Shown here: one piece after another, positions 44,723-53,600 of the stretch
Layout: every line of letters begins with the position of its first letter
Numbering within the stretch: the first letter of the stretch is position 1
NCBI GenBank assembly: GCA_018267545.1
Contig: JAFDYG010000457.1
Location: 1 to 64,000, forward strand
Source: Bacteroidota bacterium
GTDB taxonomy: Bacteria > Bacteroidota > Bacteroidia > Chitinophagales > Chitinophagaceae
Direction: 5' to 3'
Length of the DNA: 64,000 nucleotides
Made by a program: the position numbers and the translations under genes
Notes under the pieces: model-generated
The model's input: the letters and a program-made list of their open reading frames with translations, nothing else
Database searches by the model: none
Told to the model about the DNA's origin: nothing

Positions 44723-45187
44723 TTATTCGTGAGGAGAGAACAGCGGTCTGTTGGGGAATAGCCGTTTGAGAAAGGTATAAACATGACAGCCTACGCAGAT
44801 CCCCAGCGCCGACTCCAGGAAGGCAAAGAATGCCAGAGTTCCGGCAAGCACGTTGGCAACCGTCGTTAGCTCGAAGATACCCGCAATCACCAGCAAATCG
44901 GCAAAAAGGAAGCCCAGCTGTGCGGCAAAAATCTTCGGGGCCCTATCCGTCCAACGGGGCTTGAGTGAAAACAGCCTTTCCAGGCGGCGGCTGATCAGAT
45001 TGAAAGGGCTATAGGCTCCAAAGCCAAATGCACGAAAGAAAAAGTCCAGCGTCAGGATCAGCCCAATCCACCAGTGCTGGACGATCAGGTAGGCGATGGC
45101 CGTCAGCAGGACCAGCAAGGCCGTCAGGCGGACCTGGTTGGCACTGATCTTTATGTGGTCTACCGGGCAGGAGATATTATCGGACAT
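44723..45187 (-). CDS. DUF4395 family membrane protein
   Basis: I start at the ATG at 45187 (MSDNISCPVDHIKISANQVR), the usual N-terminus of this family; the frame reaches 45226. It has 154 residues and about four membrane segments, with the family mark ISANQVRLTALLVLLTAIAYL and a late ESALGICVGCHVYTFLKR containing a CxxC pair. The two cysteines in the final helix suggest thiol chemistry; relatives sit near thioredoxin- and sulfur-related genes elsewhere. The function is not established. Confidence 0.85.
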   Translation of the reverse strand: MSDNISCPVDHIKISANQVRLTALLVLLTAIAYLIVQHWWIGLILTLDFFFRAFGFGAYSPFNLISRRLERLFSLKPRWTDRAPKIFAAQLGFLFADLLVIAGIFELTTVANVLAGTLAFFAFLESALGICVGCHVYTFLKRLFPNRPLFSPHE

Positions 45188-45322
45188 AGTGATATTCAGA
45201 GTTATTAGTCTACAAATTTGATGCACTAAGTTACAGATTCCTCCCCTCCCCTACAAATTTTTTTCCGGCGCTGTAATATTTCCCCCGGTCAGGCTACCAA
45301 TGAGTATCAAGACCATATCATT

Positions 45323-45943
45323 ATGCTCCAACTGCGAAACATTAAAAAACTGTACAACAGGCGGCTGATCCTGGAAATCCCTTTCCTGCAGCTCGACGGC
45401 GGGATCTATTGGGTCAAGGGTGCCAACGGCTCGGGCAAGACTACCCTTCTCAAGATGATCGCCGGGCTCATTCCCTTCGAGGGTGAGATCGTATTCGGAG
45501 AGACCAGCCTGAAGGACAAGCCCCTGGCCTATCGCCGCTCGATCAGCTGGGCAGAGGCCGAGCCGCTGTTCCCCACGTTTCTGACGGGAATGGAGCTGGT
45601 CGTCCTCTACCAGGACATCCGGAAGGCTACGGCCCTGGAAGTGGACGAGCTGCTAAAGCTCTTTGCCATGGAAGACTATATCCATAGTCCCGTAGGCTCT
45701 TATTCGGCGGGGATGATGAAGAAATTGTCCCTGGTCCTGGCGTTTCTCGGAGACACGCCAGTGATTGTCCTGGACGAGCCCCTGATCACACTGGACGAGG
45801 GCTCGCTGGCAGCCGTCTGCCGGCTTATCGCCAGCCGAAGCACCAGGACCCTGTTCCTGATGAGCTCGCACCAGGAGCCTGAAACCGGTCTGCTGCCGGC
45901 GGGAACAGAGCTTATCGTCAACCACCAGACAATCTCTAACTAA
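45323..45943 (+). CDS. ABC transporter ATP-binding protein
   Basis: A 206-residue ATPase: Walker A VKGANGSGKTTLLKMIAGL, an atypical signature YSAGMMKKLSLVLAF, Walker B PVIVLDEPLITLDEG and the switch LMSSHQEPE, in which the switch His is present. Its stop abuts the ATG of the next gene, a large membrane protein, so the pair forms one exporter. By type it resembles the CcmA/antibiotic-export class. The substrate is unknown. Confidence 0.93.
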   Translation: MLQLRNIKKLYNRRLILEIPFLQLDGGIYWVKGANGSGKTTLLKMIAGLIPFEGEIVFGETSLKDKPLAYRRSISWAEAEPLFPTFLTGMELVVLYQDIRKATALEVDELLKLFAMEDYIHSPVGSYSAGMMKKLSLVLAFLGDTPVIVLDEPLITLDEGSLAAVCRLIASRSTRTLFLMSSHQEPETGLLPAGTELIVNHQTISN

Positions 45944-47041
45944 ATGCGCTCGCTACTATTTCGCTCACTTATTGCTCCTTTCTACAAGGAAAATCTCAAT
46001 CTGTTCTTCTTCCTGGCGACCGTGCTCGTCTTTTCCGTGGGAGAGGTGGATGGGGCCGAACTTTTTCAGTTTCATTATTCGCTGGCGCAGGGAATGCTGC
46101 AGAACAGCGGCTTCCAGCTATTTGTCTTTTTGTGCTGGCTCCTATACGCCCGGAAGTGGGTAGGTTTTGTGCTGGGAAGGATGCAGCAGCCGCAGTACGG
46201 TTTCCTGTCGATCTATAACTGTCTGGACAGACCGAAACGGTTGGGGTTGTTCCTGACGGTTGCGGCCTGGCTGATGATGCCGGTCCTGCTATACTTTTTG
46301 TATCTAATCGTCATCGGTTCCCTTCTGCACCTCTATGCTCCGCTGCTGCTGACCGCAGCGTACCTGGCGGCCATCTGCCTGGGAGCGGCGATATGGCTGG
46401 TATCTCGCCTACGCTATCGGCACGAAAGCATGGGTGTACGCGTAGGCTTGCCGTTCCGGATGGGGGCGGCTTATCCCATCGTCCTGCTGCGATACGTATT
46501 TCACCGGCAGAAATGGATCTGGCTGGGGCTTAAGGTCTTTACCTGCGGCCTTCTCTACTTCGCCGGTCTCAACAATACCGGCGGCTATTACGAAACGACA
46601 ACGCTCTTTCTGTTCTTCAATTTCGGCATCCTAGGCAACGGTCTCATCGTACACGGCGTCCGCGAATTCGAAGAGACTCAACTCCAGGCGTATCGCGGCG
46701 CACCGGTGTCTCTCATAAAAAGACTGCTGCAATATGCGCTTGTATACCTGGTGCTGCTATCACCGGAAGCGATCACCGCCTACCGGCTCGGCCCGGAGCA
46801 CCTTCACTATGGAGACGGCGTCTTATTCCTCCTCTGCGGCTATAGCCTCGTGCTCGTCATGCACACAATCAGCTACCTTCAGCACTTTACCCGCCGGGAA
46901 TACCTCACCCTGCTGCTGATGATTTTTTCGGTGCAATACTTTTTTATGGGCTGGCTTGGGCTCTGGCCGATGTTCGGAGTGCTCCTGGCCGCCGCCGGGA
47001 TTGCTTTCTACGCGGGTTATTACCGATTTGAGCGGAGTTGA
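45944..47041 (+). CDS. ABC transporter membrane subunit, unknown family
   Basis: A 365-residue polytopic membrane protein of about 10 hydrophobic segments (NLFFFLATVLVFSVGEV, LMMPVLLYFLYLIVIGSLLH, LLMIFSVQYFFMGWLGLW). The start follows the ATPase stop directly, so it is the permease partner. No named permease family is recognised. It ends 44 bases before the helicase. Confidence 0.8.
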   Translation: MRSLLFRSLIAPFYKENLNLFFFLATVLVFSVGEVDGAELFQFHYSLAQGMLQNSGFQLFVFLCWLLYARKWVGFVLGRMQQPQYGFLSIYNCLDRPKRLGLFLTVAAWLMMPVLLYFLYLIVIGSLLHLYAPLLLTAAYLAAICLGAAIWLVSRLRYRHESMGVRVGLPFRMGAAYPIVLLRYVFHRQKWIWLGLKVFTCGLLYFAGLNNTGGYYETTTLFLFFNFGILGNGLIVHGVREFEETQLQAYRGAPVSLIKRLLQYALVYLVLLSPEAITAYRLGPEHLHYGDGVLFLLCGYSLVLVMHTISYLQHFTRREYLTLLLMIFSVQYFFMGWLGLWPMFGVLLAAAGIAFYAGYYRFERS

Positions 47042-47085
47042 GCCGTCACTAGCGGGATGTTGCGGAACTAACCTACCTTTGCCGG

Positions 47086-48408
47086 ATGTTATTGAATGCC
47101 GCTACCATCCGGAAATTGACGGAACGTCTCGAGATCGATGAAATAAACGAATTACAAACCTCCGCGCTGGAAGCAGGCAAGGCCGACCGCGACCTGGTAT
47201 TGCTCTCGGATACGGGTTCGGGAAAGACGCTGGGCTTTCTGCTGCCCGTTCTGGAACGGATGGACGAAAACGCTTCCGGCACCCAAACCCTCGTCATCGT
47301 CCCATCCCGGGAGCTGGCCATGCAAATCGAAAAGGTCTTCAAGACCCTGGGCACCCCCTTTAAAGTCACCTGCTGCTATGGCGGGCACAAGCGGGAAATC
47401 GAGGAAAATAACCTGACCGAAGCCCCCGCCCTCATCATCGGCACCCCCGGACGCCTGGCCGACCACCTCCGCCGGGACAATATCCACCCGGATACCATCC
47501 GGACCCTTGTCCTGGACGAATTCGACAAGTCCCTGGAGCTGGGCTTCCAGGACGAAATGGCCGAGATCATCGGCGCCCTGCGCCGTCTCGATAAGCGGAT
47601 CCTCACCTCCGCAACCGCCGCCGCCGAAATACCCTCCTTTGTAGGGCTGCGGGACCCGCAGACACTGGACTTCCTGACCGGTGAAAAGTCCGAGCGGCTG
47701 GCCCTGGAGCAGGTGCTGAGCCCGGAAAAGGACAAGATCGAGACCCTGTTCCGGCTGATCTGCCGTATCGGGGCGCGTTCGGCCGTCGTTTTCTGTAACC
47801 ACCGCGAGTCGGTGGAACGGGTCAGCGAGCTTTTAAAAGAACGTGGCATCACCAACGTCTTCTATCACGGCGCCATGGAGCAGAACGAGCGGGACAGCGC
47901 CCTGGCCAAGTTCAGAAACGGCACCTCCGACGTCCTCGTCACGACCGATCTTGCTGCGCGGGGCCTCGACGTTCCAAACATCCGCTACATCATTCACTAT
48001 CACCTTCCAAATACCGAAGAGATTTTTATCCACCGAAACGGCCGTACAGCCCGGATGAAAGCCAGCGGAACAGCCATCCTGATCATTGGCCCGGACGAGC
48101 GCCTGCCGGAATACCTGCACGACACCCCCACGACCATCACCCTGCCTCCCGACGCCATCCTCCCGGCCAAACCCAAGTGGACGACTCTCTTCATCTCCGC
48201 CGGTAAAAAGGATAAAGTCAACAAGGTCGATATCGTCGGGTTCTTTTCCCACAAGGGACAGCTAAAGCAGGAAGATATCGGGCTCATCGAGGTAAAAGAC
48301 TTTTTTAGCTTCGTCGGCATCAGAAAGTCGACCGTAACCCATATGCTGCAGCTTATAAAAGACCAAAAGCTAAAAAATAAGAAGGTAAAGATCGAGGTGG
48401 CGAAATAG
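47086..48408 (+). CDS. DEAD-box RNA helicase with DbpA-like RNA-binding tail
   Basis: A 440-residue ATP-dependent RNA helicase. Motifs in order: a weak Q motif (INELQTSALEAG), motif I LLSDTGSGKTLGF, Ia VIVPSRELAMQ, Ib GTPGRLADHL, motif II DEFD in place of DEAD (LVLDEFDKSLELGFQ), motif III TSATAA, IV AVVFCNHRESVERV, V TTDLAARGLDVPN and VI HRNGRTARM. The last 75 residues (KVNKVDIVGFFSHKGQLKQ onward) form a DbpA-type RNA-binding domain, linked in that family to ribosome assembly. It is probably transcribed from its own promoter. Confidence 0.95.
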   Translation: MLLNAATIRKLTERLEIDEINELQTSALEAGKADRDLVLLSDTGSGKTLGFLLPVLERMDENASGTQTLVIVPSRELAMQIEKVFKTLGTPFKVTCCYGGHKREIEENNLTEAPALIIGTPGRLADHLRRDNIHPDTIRTLVLDEFDKSLELGFQDEMAEIIGALRRLDKRILTSATAAAEIPSFVGLRDPQTLDFLTGEKSERLALEQVLSPEKDKIETLFRLICRIGARSAVVFCNHRESVERVSELLKERGITNVFYHGAMEQNERDSALAKFRNGTSDVLVTTDLAARGLDVPNIRYIIHYHLPNTEEIFIHRNGRTARMKASGTAILIIGPDERLPEYLHDTPTTITLPPDAILPAKPKWTTLFISAGKKDKVNKVDIVGFFSHKGQLKQEDIGLIEVKDFFSFVGIRKSTVTHMLQLIKDQKLKNKKVKIEVAK

Positions 48409-48530
48409 TTGCCAACTTCGATCAAAAAATGACTACCGCGAACCGCCCGCGCGGGATAGCTTTGTGCCGAAAGCCTTAACTTGCAGGCAGATTTCCTGTC
48501 TGTTTTACACTTAAAATTAAACGATTACAT

Positions 48531-50039
48531 ATGTCCGAAGCTATCCTCTCTCCCACCCCCGCGGGGGTCGACAAAGACCAGTCCCTTGTCAATAAAGTGA
48601 TGGAGAATGCACAGTCCGCCTTCCAGCTCTACAAAAGAATCCCTGCCGAAGGCCGTGCGCTGTTTTTAGAGACGATCGGTAAAGAAATCGAAAAGATACG
48701 TGAAGAGCTGGTTGCGACCGCAGGTCAGGAGACCAATCTCCCCCCAGCCCGTCTCAACGGCGAGATCAACCGGACCATCGGTCAGGCAGGACTCTTCGCC
48801 GCCCTCCTCCGGGAAGGCAGCTGGGTCGAGGCCGCCATCGACACCGAAGACCCCAATCGCGTCCCCGCCAAGCCCGATACCCGCAAGATGCTGATGCCCG
48901 TCGGCCCCGTCGTCGTCTTTGGCGCGAGCAATTTCCCCTTTGCCTTCTCCACCGCCGGCGGTGACACGGTGAGCGCCCTTGCTTCCGGTTCCTCCGTCGT
49001 GGTCAAAGGCCACTCCGCCCACGCCAAAACGTCCGAGCTAGTCTTCGGCGCCATCGAAAAAGCAATCGAAGCAGCAGGCATGCCACCCTATACCGTCCAG
49101 CACCTGCTGGGCTCCGGCCGTTCGGTCGGCACTGCACTGGTAGTGCATCCGCATACCCGCGGGGTTGGCTTTACCGGCTCCTTCGCCGGTGGCAAGGCCC
49201 TCTGGGAAGCAGCGCAAAAGCGCGAAACACCCATCCCCGTCTTCGCAGAAATGAGCAGCATCAATCCCGTCGTCTTCTTCCCCGATACGCTCGAAAAGAA
49301 CGGCGCAGCTCTCGCAAAGAGTTATGCCGGCTCGATAACGCTGGGTATGGGTCAGTTCTGTACCAACCCTGGCGTATTGCTCGCTATCCAAAGCCCTGCC
49401 CTCGACAGCTTCCTCTCGCTCCTCTCGACCGAGATCACCGCAATCGAGCCCGCCAAAATGCTACATAAAGGTATCCACGAAGCCTACTGCAATGGCCTCA
49501 ACCACATGCTCGCCCAAAAAGGGCTGCAAGTCGTCGGTCAGGCTACAAAAGCCCCGGGAGGAATGGAAGCGCAGCCGGTTGTCGCGTCAGTTTCCGCCGC
49601 AGACTTCCTGGCTAACCCTCACTTTACCGAAGAAGTCTTCGGCCCCTTCTCACTGTGTGTTGTCTGCGAAGACAAACAGCAGCTCGCAGAAGTTTTGAAA
49701 AGCTTCAAAGGCCAGTTGACAACCACCATCATGGCCACCCCCGAGGACGTAAAGACCAATACCGATATCATCGAGCTCCAGCAAACGCTGGCCGGCCGCA
49801 TCATTCTCAACAACGTCCCCACCGGTGTCGAGGTCAACGCCAGCATGGTACACGGCGGCCCCTGGCCCGCCACTACCGACGGCCGTTTTACCTCTGTCGG
49901 CTCCTCCGCCATCAAGCGCTGGGTACGCCCGATATGTTTTCAGAACTTTTTGGATGAGATGCTGCCGGTGGAATTGAAGAGGGGGAATCCAAAGGGGATT
50001 TGGAGGGTAGTTAATAATGTGACGACGAAGGAAGGATAG
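48531..50039 (+). CDS. NADP-type aldehyde dehydrogenase (2,5-dioxovalerate dehydrogenase-like)
   Basis: A 502-residue aldehyde dehydrogenase. Family marks: GPVVVFGASNFPFAFSTAGG, VVVKGHSAHAKTSELV, the nucleotide loop GFTGSFAGGKAL, the general-base Glu in VFAEMSSINPV and the catalytic Cys in GMGQFCTNPGVL. The GASNFPFAFS stretch and AKTSE are typical of alpha-ketoglutaric semialdehyde dehydrogenases, which act at the end of pentose and hexarate oxidation. A TAGCTTTG match to the Bacteroidota -7 box lies at 48457-48464, without a clear -33 element. A terminator follows. Confidence 0.93.
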   Translation: MSEAILSPTPAGVDKDQSLVNKVMENAQSAFQLYKRIPAEGRALFLETIGKEIEKIREELVATAGQETNLPPARLNGEINRTIGQAGLFAALLREGSWVEAAIDTEDPNRVPAKPDTRKMLMPVGPVVVFGASNFPFAFSTAGGDTVSALASGSSVVVKGHSAHAKTSELVFGAIEKAIEAAGMPPYTVQHLLGSGRSVGTALVVHPHTRGVGFTGSFAGGKALWEAAQKRETPIPVFAEMSSINPVVFFPDTLEKNGAALAKSYAGSITLGMGQFCTNPGVLLAIQSPALDSFLSLLSTEITAIEPAKMLHKGIHEAYCNGLNHMLAQKGLQVVGQATKAPGGMEAQPVVASVSAADFLANPHFTEEVFGPFSLCVVCEDKQQLAEVLKSFKGQLTTTIMATPEDVKTNTDIIELQQTLAGRIILNNVPTGVEVNASMVHGGPWPATTDGRFTSVGSSAIKRWVRPICFQNFLDEMLPVELKRGNPKGIWRVVNNVTTKEG

Positions 50040-50057
50040 TTCAATTTTTGTTTTAAA

Positions 50058-50096
50058 ATAAAAGATCGCTCGATATTAAACCGAGCGATCTTTTAT
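50058..50096. terminator. bidirectional intrinsic terminator
   Basis: AAAGATCGCTCG/CGAGCGATCTTT stem (50061-50072 and 50082-50093), with A's before and T's after. It ends the aldehyde dehydrogenase gene and, on the other strand, the RHS-immunity transcript. Confidence 0.88.
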
Positions 50097-50140
50097 TAAA
50101 CGCAATATTCCATTACTTAGAATTTCACCAACATTCACAC

Positions 50141-50599
50141 TTAAATATTTTTAAATAGCTCTCTTAGTTCAATGGGCAAGCACAATGATGGTCGATCATG
50201 CATGCCCTTCCATTGTTTATCGGGCAAATAAGTTTCGACTTCAATATCTTCAAACGAACTCACAAACAGTTTCTCATCAAAGTCTATGTAAAATCGAAGG
50301 ACTATTTCCTCTGGAATATGCTCAAGACTTGACTTAAGTTCCTTCAAAGAGGTTTTATCCTTTTCAATTGAAGAAAGAAAGTCCGACACAAAATCATCTG
50401 TGACGTTCAAAATATTATCTCTGAATACAAATGACCACTCTTTGGGATCATAAGAAGGATCATATTTTTTATAATTCAATATCCAATAGGCAATAGGCAT
50501 TAAATAAAAATTGCCTACCGACTTGAATTTTATATACCCTAGCAATTCATTATTCTCAAACCTTTCTTTTATGTCCTTTAACTCTTCAATGTCTTTCAT
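50141..50599 (-). CDS. putative immunity protein of the RHS toxin
   Basis: A 152-residue acidic, soluble protein without signal peptide, starting 2 bases after the stop of the RHS gene. Position, size, acidity and AT-rich composition fit a cognate immunity protein that neutralises the RHS C-terminal toxin in the cytoplasm. Motifs such as RFYIDFDEKLFVSSF and WKGMHDRPSLCLP recall immunity proteins of polymorphic toxins in general, but I cannot name a family. No other gene follows before the terminator. Confidence 0.72.
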   Translation of the reverse strand: MKDIEELKDIKERFENNELLGYIKFKSVGNFYLMPIAYWILNYKKYDPSYDPKEWSFVFRDNILNVTDDFVSDFLSSIEKDKTSLKELKSSLEHIPEEIVLRFYIDFDEKLFVSSFEDIEVETYLPDKQWKGMHDRPSLCLPIELRELFKNI

Positions 50600-50601
50600 A
50601 T

Positions 50602-53600
50602 TTATGGTGTTTTGATTTTGCCACTTCCCTGAATCGCTTGCTCGCGCAATTTTTGAATATACGCTTTGGGCAATCCATACATGTTATTTCCTTTGCTAGG
50701 ATCTGATATTTGAGGTTTTGTAGGATTTGCACGCCCTTGAGCATCCGGAACAGCATTTGCCTTTATATCATCCGCTAGACTTTGGGGTATTTCAAAAGAT
50801 GAAATATATGCTCCCTTACCAGCACCGCCTCTCTTATTATAAAAATATATAGCATGATGTTCTTCGTCAAGAGACACATATAACATATTATTCCCTTCTA
50901 TTTGAACAGTTCCATTTTCTCCAATAATGACTCTATCTTGGCTGGCATTAGGCAACTCTCCACCTTGTGTTCTATACACTGTTACCGAAGGCTCCTCAGG
51001 AAGCGGTGGCTCCTCAATAGGTAAACTTCTGGGTAAGGCACTAGCCGCATTAACTCTAGGCAAAGTGCTTGCGTAAGCAACTCCCAAATTCATCCAAGTC
51101 ATCGGATCCGAAGCTTGTCTTTTCCACATGTGCCAATAATCTTGCGACAAACTACCCATGCCAGCCTCTGGATCTATTGTTCTAGCAAATTCAAGCAAAT
51201 TAGCCCTCCAGAGATAGTTTTCAGAATTCTTTATAAAATCAAAAACACCATCTGTGCCAACAATATAATCATCCCTGTACATACCTTTATATCTCCCTTC
51301 TGTGTATGTATAACGAGCGACCCAATAACTTTTTCCTTGAGGATTAACCACTCCCAACAAATCATATTGCCCTGCATGCAAATGAGGACTAACAAACATT
51401 CCCCCCGGAATGGTTGATTTCTCAAGGAGGGTAACTCCCGTAGGTCTTACATTTGGATCAAATCGTTCTGCTCCGTCTAAATCAATAAATTTAATAGGAG
51501 TATTTCCAGCATATTGATATGGAGTTAATTGTGGGAAGTTACGACTTAATGGGTCCACACTCAAAAACTTCCCTACCCTCGGGTCATAGACCCGCATCCC
51601 ATAATCAATTTGATCCCCAACCCCCTTCACCTCATTATCATTTTCCTTCCCATTAAACCCATACCGATAATTCCCCGCCCCCGCAGCTGTAACATTTCTC
51701 CCCGGCATGATCATCCCGAAAGGATAGTAATCCTGAACCGTCGCTACGTCCGGCTTGTAATAATCGATCAAAGAGCTGCTGCTGCTTGAAGATACACCAA
51801 TTTTCTTGTCTGTAATAGTCGCAAGCACGTTACCCAGGTGGTTAGCCAGCTCATAGGTCTTCAATCCGCGGGTGAATGTATTGACATAGGCAAACTTGCC
51901 GCCGCTCAACGCTATCTGAGACGGTGCTGCAGGCGATTTCAAAGCTCCAAGCCGGCTACTGCCAAACAAGTCGATCTCCTGTTGTACGAAACTCCCACTG
52001 GTGCCTCGCAGGTAAGTCGTCAGCACATTACCCAAGGCGTCCCGAACGTATAATGTGGTGCCAGAGCCCGTCGTTTTGGTGATGCGTTTGCTCGCTGCAT
52101 CATACAGATATGACATCGGCCCGTTAATACCCGTCTGCGTAGCAATCTTACCGTATACCGTCCAGGTGAGTGCATTCGAACCATCCCCCGTCAGATTACC
52201 GATATTATCGTAGGAATATGAGGTGGTTCCCTTGATATCCCCGGTATAGGAACCATCCAACGCATTGTCGGTCAATGAAGACAATTGGTTGCTCCCTGTC
52301 GGGTAGCTATAGACCAGCCGGTCCATCGCCTCATTGGATGCCTGGTTACCATTTCGGTCATAGGACAGGATATTTCCGTTAGGGTCATAGGTCACTTGCT
52401 CCTTGTAGTGGTCCAACTGTACCGGAGAAAATGTATTATTTGCCGTGTTGAGACCATCGAACGCATCCATCGCCACCAACCGATTCAGTTGGTCATAGTG
52501 ATAATTATAGACTTTCGAGCCATTGTCGGCAAGGGGGAGGCTTACCGATGAACCGTTCGAGCTAATTGGCAGGTTAACCGTCATCGCCGCAATATTGCCG
52601 TTAAATAAAGGCGCCGCTTGCGAAGAGAGGGCGTCCAGCACTCCCGTTACAGGTGTGGTAGCGCTAATCGGCGTATAATCATTGAGATAATAATGCAAAG
52701 AGTAATTAAAGGCGTCTTTGGCTATCGGGAAAGATACCGGATCGGTCGGTATCCCCCCTCCGCCCGGAGGTGTAATGACGCAAACAGCAGCATTGGGGTC
52801 AATGACTGTAGCCATCTCGTCGCCTACACCCGTCCCAAAACCCGGTTCGAAGATGATTTCACTACGTGCCGTATAGGTCGCGGGACCTCCCGAAACCGGC
52901 CTGCTATTGATGGTGAGAATATTGGGAAAGGTTCCGGGCGAGCAAGCGGATCCGTCATTATTCTCGGACGAAGGGACATAGTTGAACAAGCCGCCCGAGT
53001 TGACTCCTTTTATCCATCCCTGTAATGTGTATGAATTTCGGAGCTCCTGCGTCTGCATCTGGCCTAAAACCGTCCTGGCCAGCAGACCATGCTTGTAATA
53101 ATTATAGGTTGCCTCCCGCTCCCACATGATGCTGTCCCGGCTGGTCTTTACCTCTACGATCCTGTTCTCTGCATCATAGAAGTAACGGTGGTAAAAAGTC
53201 TCTTTCTCTAACGCAAGTCCATGCTGATAATCCACTCCATTTACCTTATTGCTGATAAGATCATAATCATACGTGATCCGTTTATAACGATCGGTCTCTC
53301 CAATGCCGGACACAGCATTATAATCCTGTAGTACAGTATCTACATTCCCATGTACATCATATGAATAGTACGTCGCGTTCCACTCCCCATCCGTTATGAG
53401 GTTCTGCGTAGTCGTATAGCTCACCCGGTTACGTAAATTGAGGCCGGCTATAAGATCTGTCGACATATAGATGGGCAGCGCATCGTAGAAGGTCGACGTC
53501 ACCTGCTCCCTGGTACCGACTGATCCTATCAGCCAGGAGTTAAGCGTCGACGGTGACTGGCTGATCGCCTGGGTCATCAGCTGCGACTGCGGTTTTTGCC

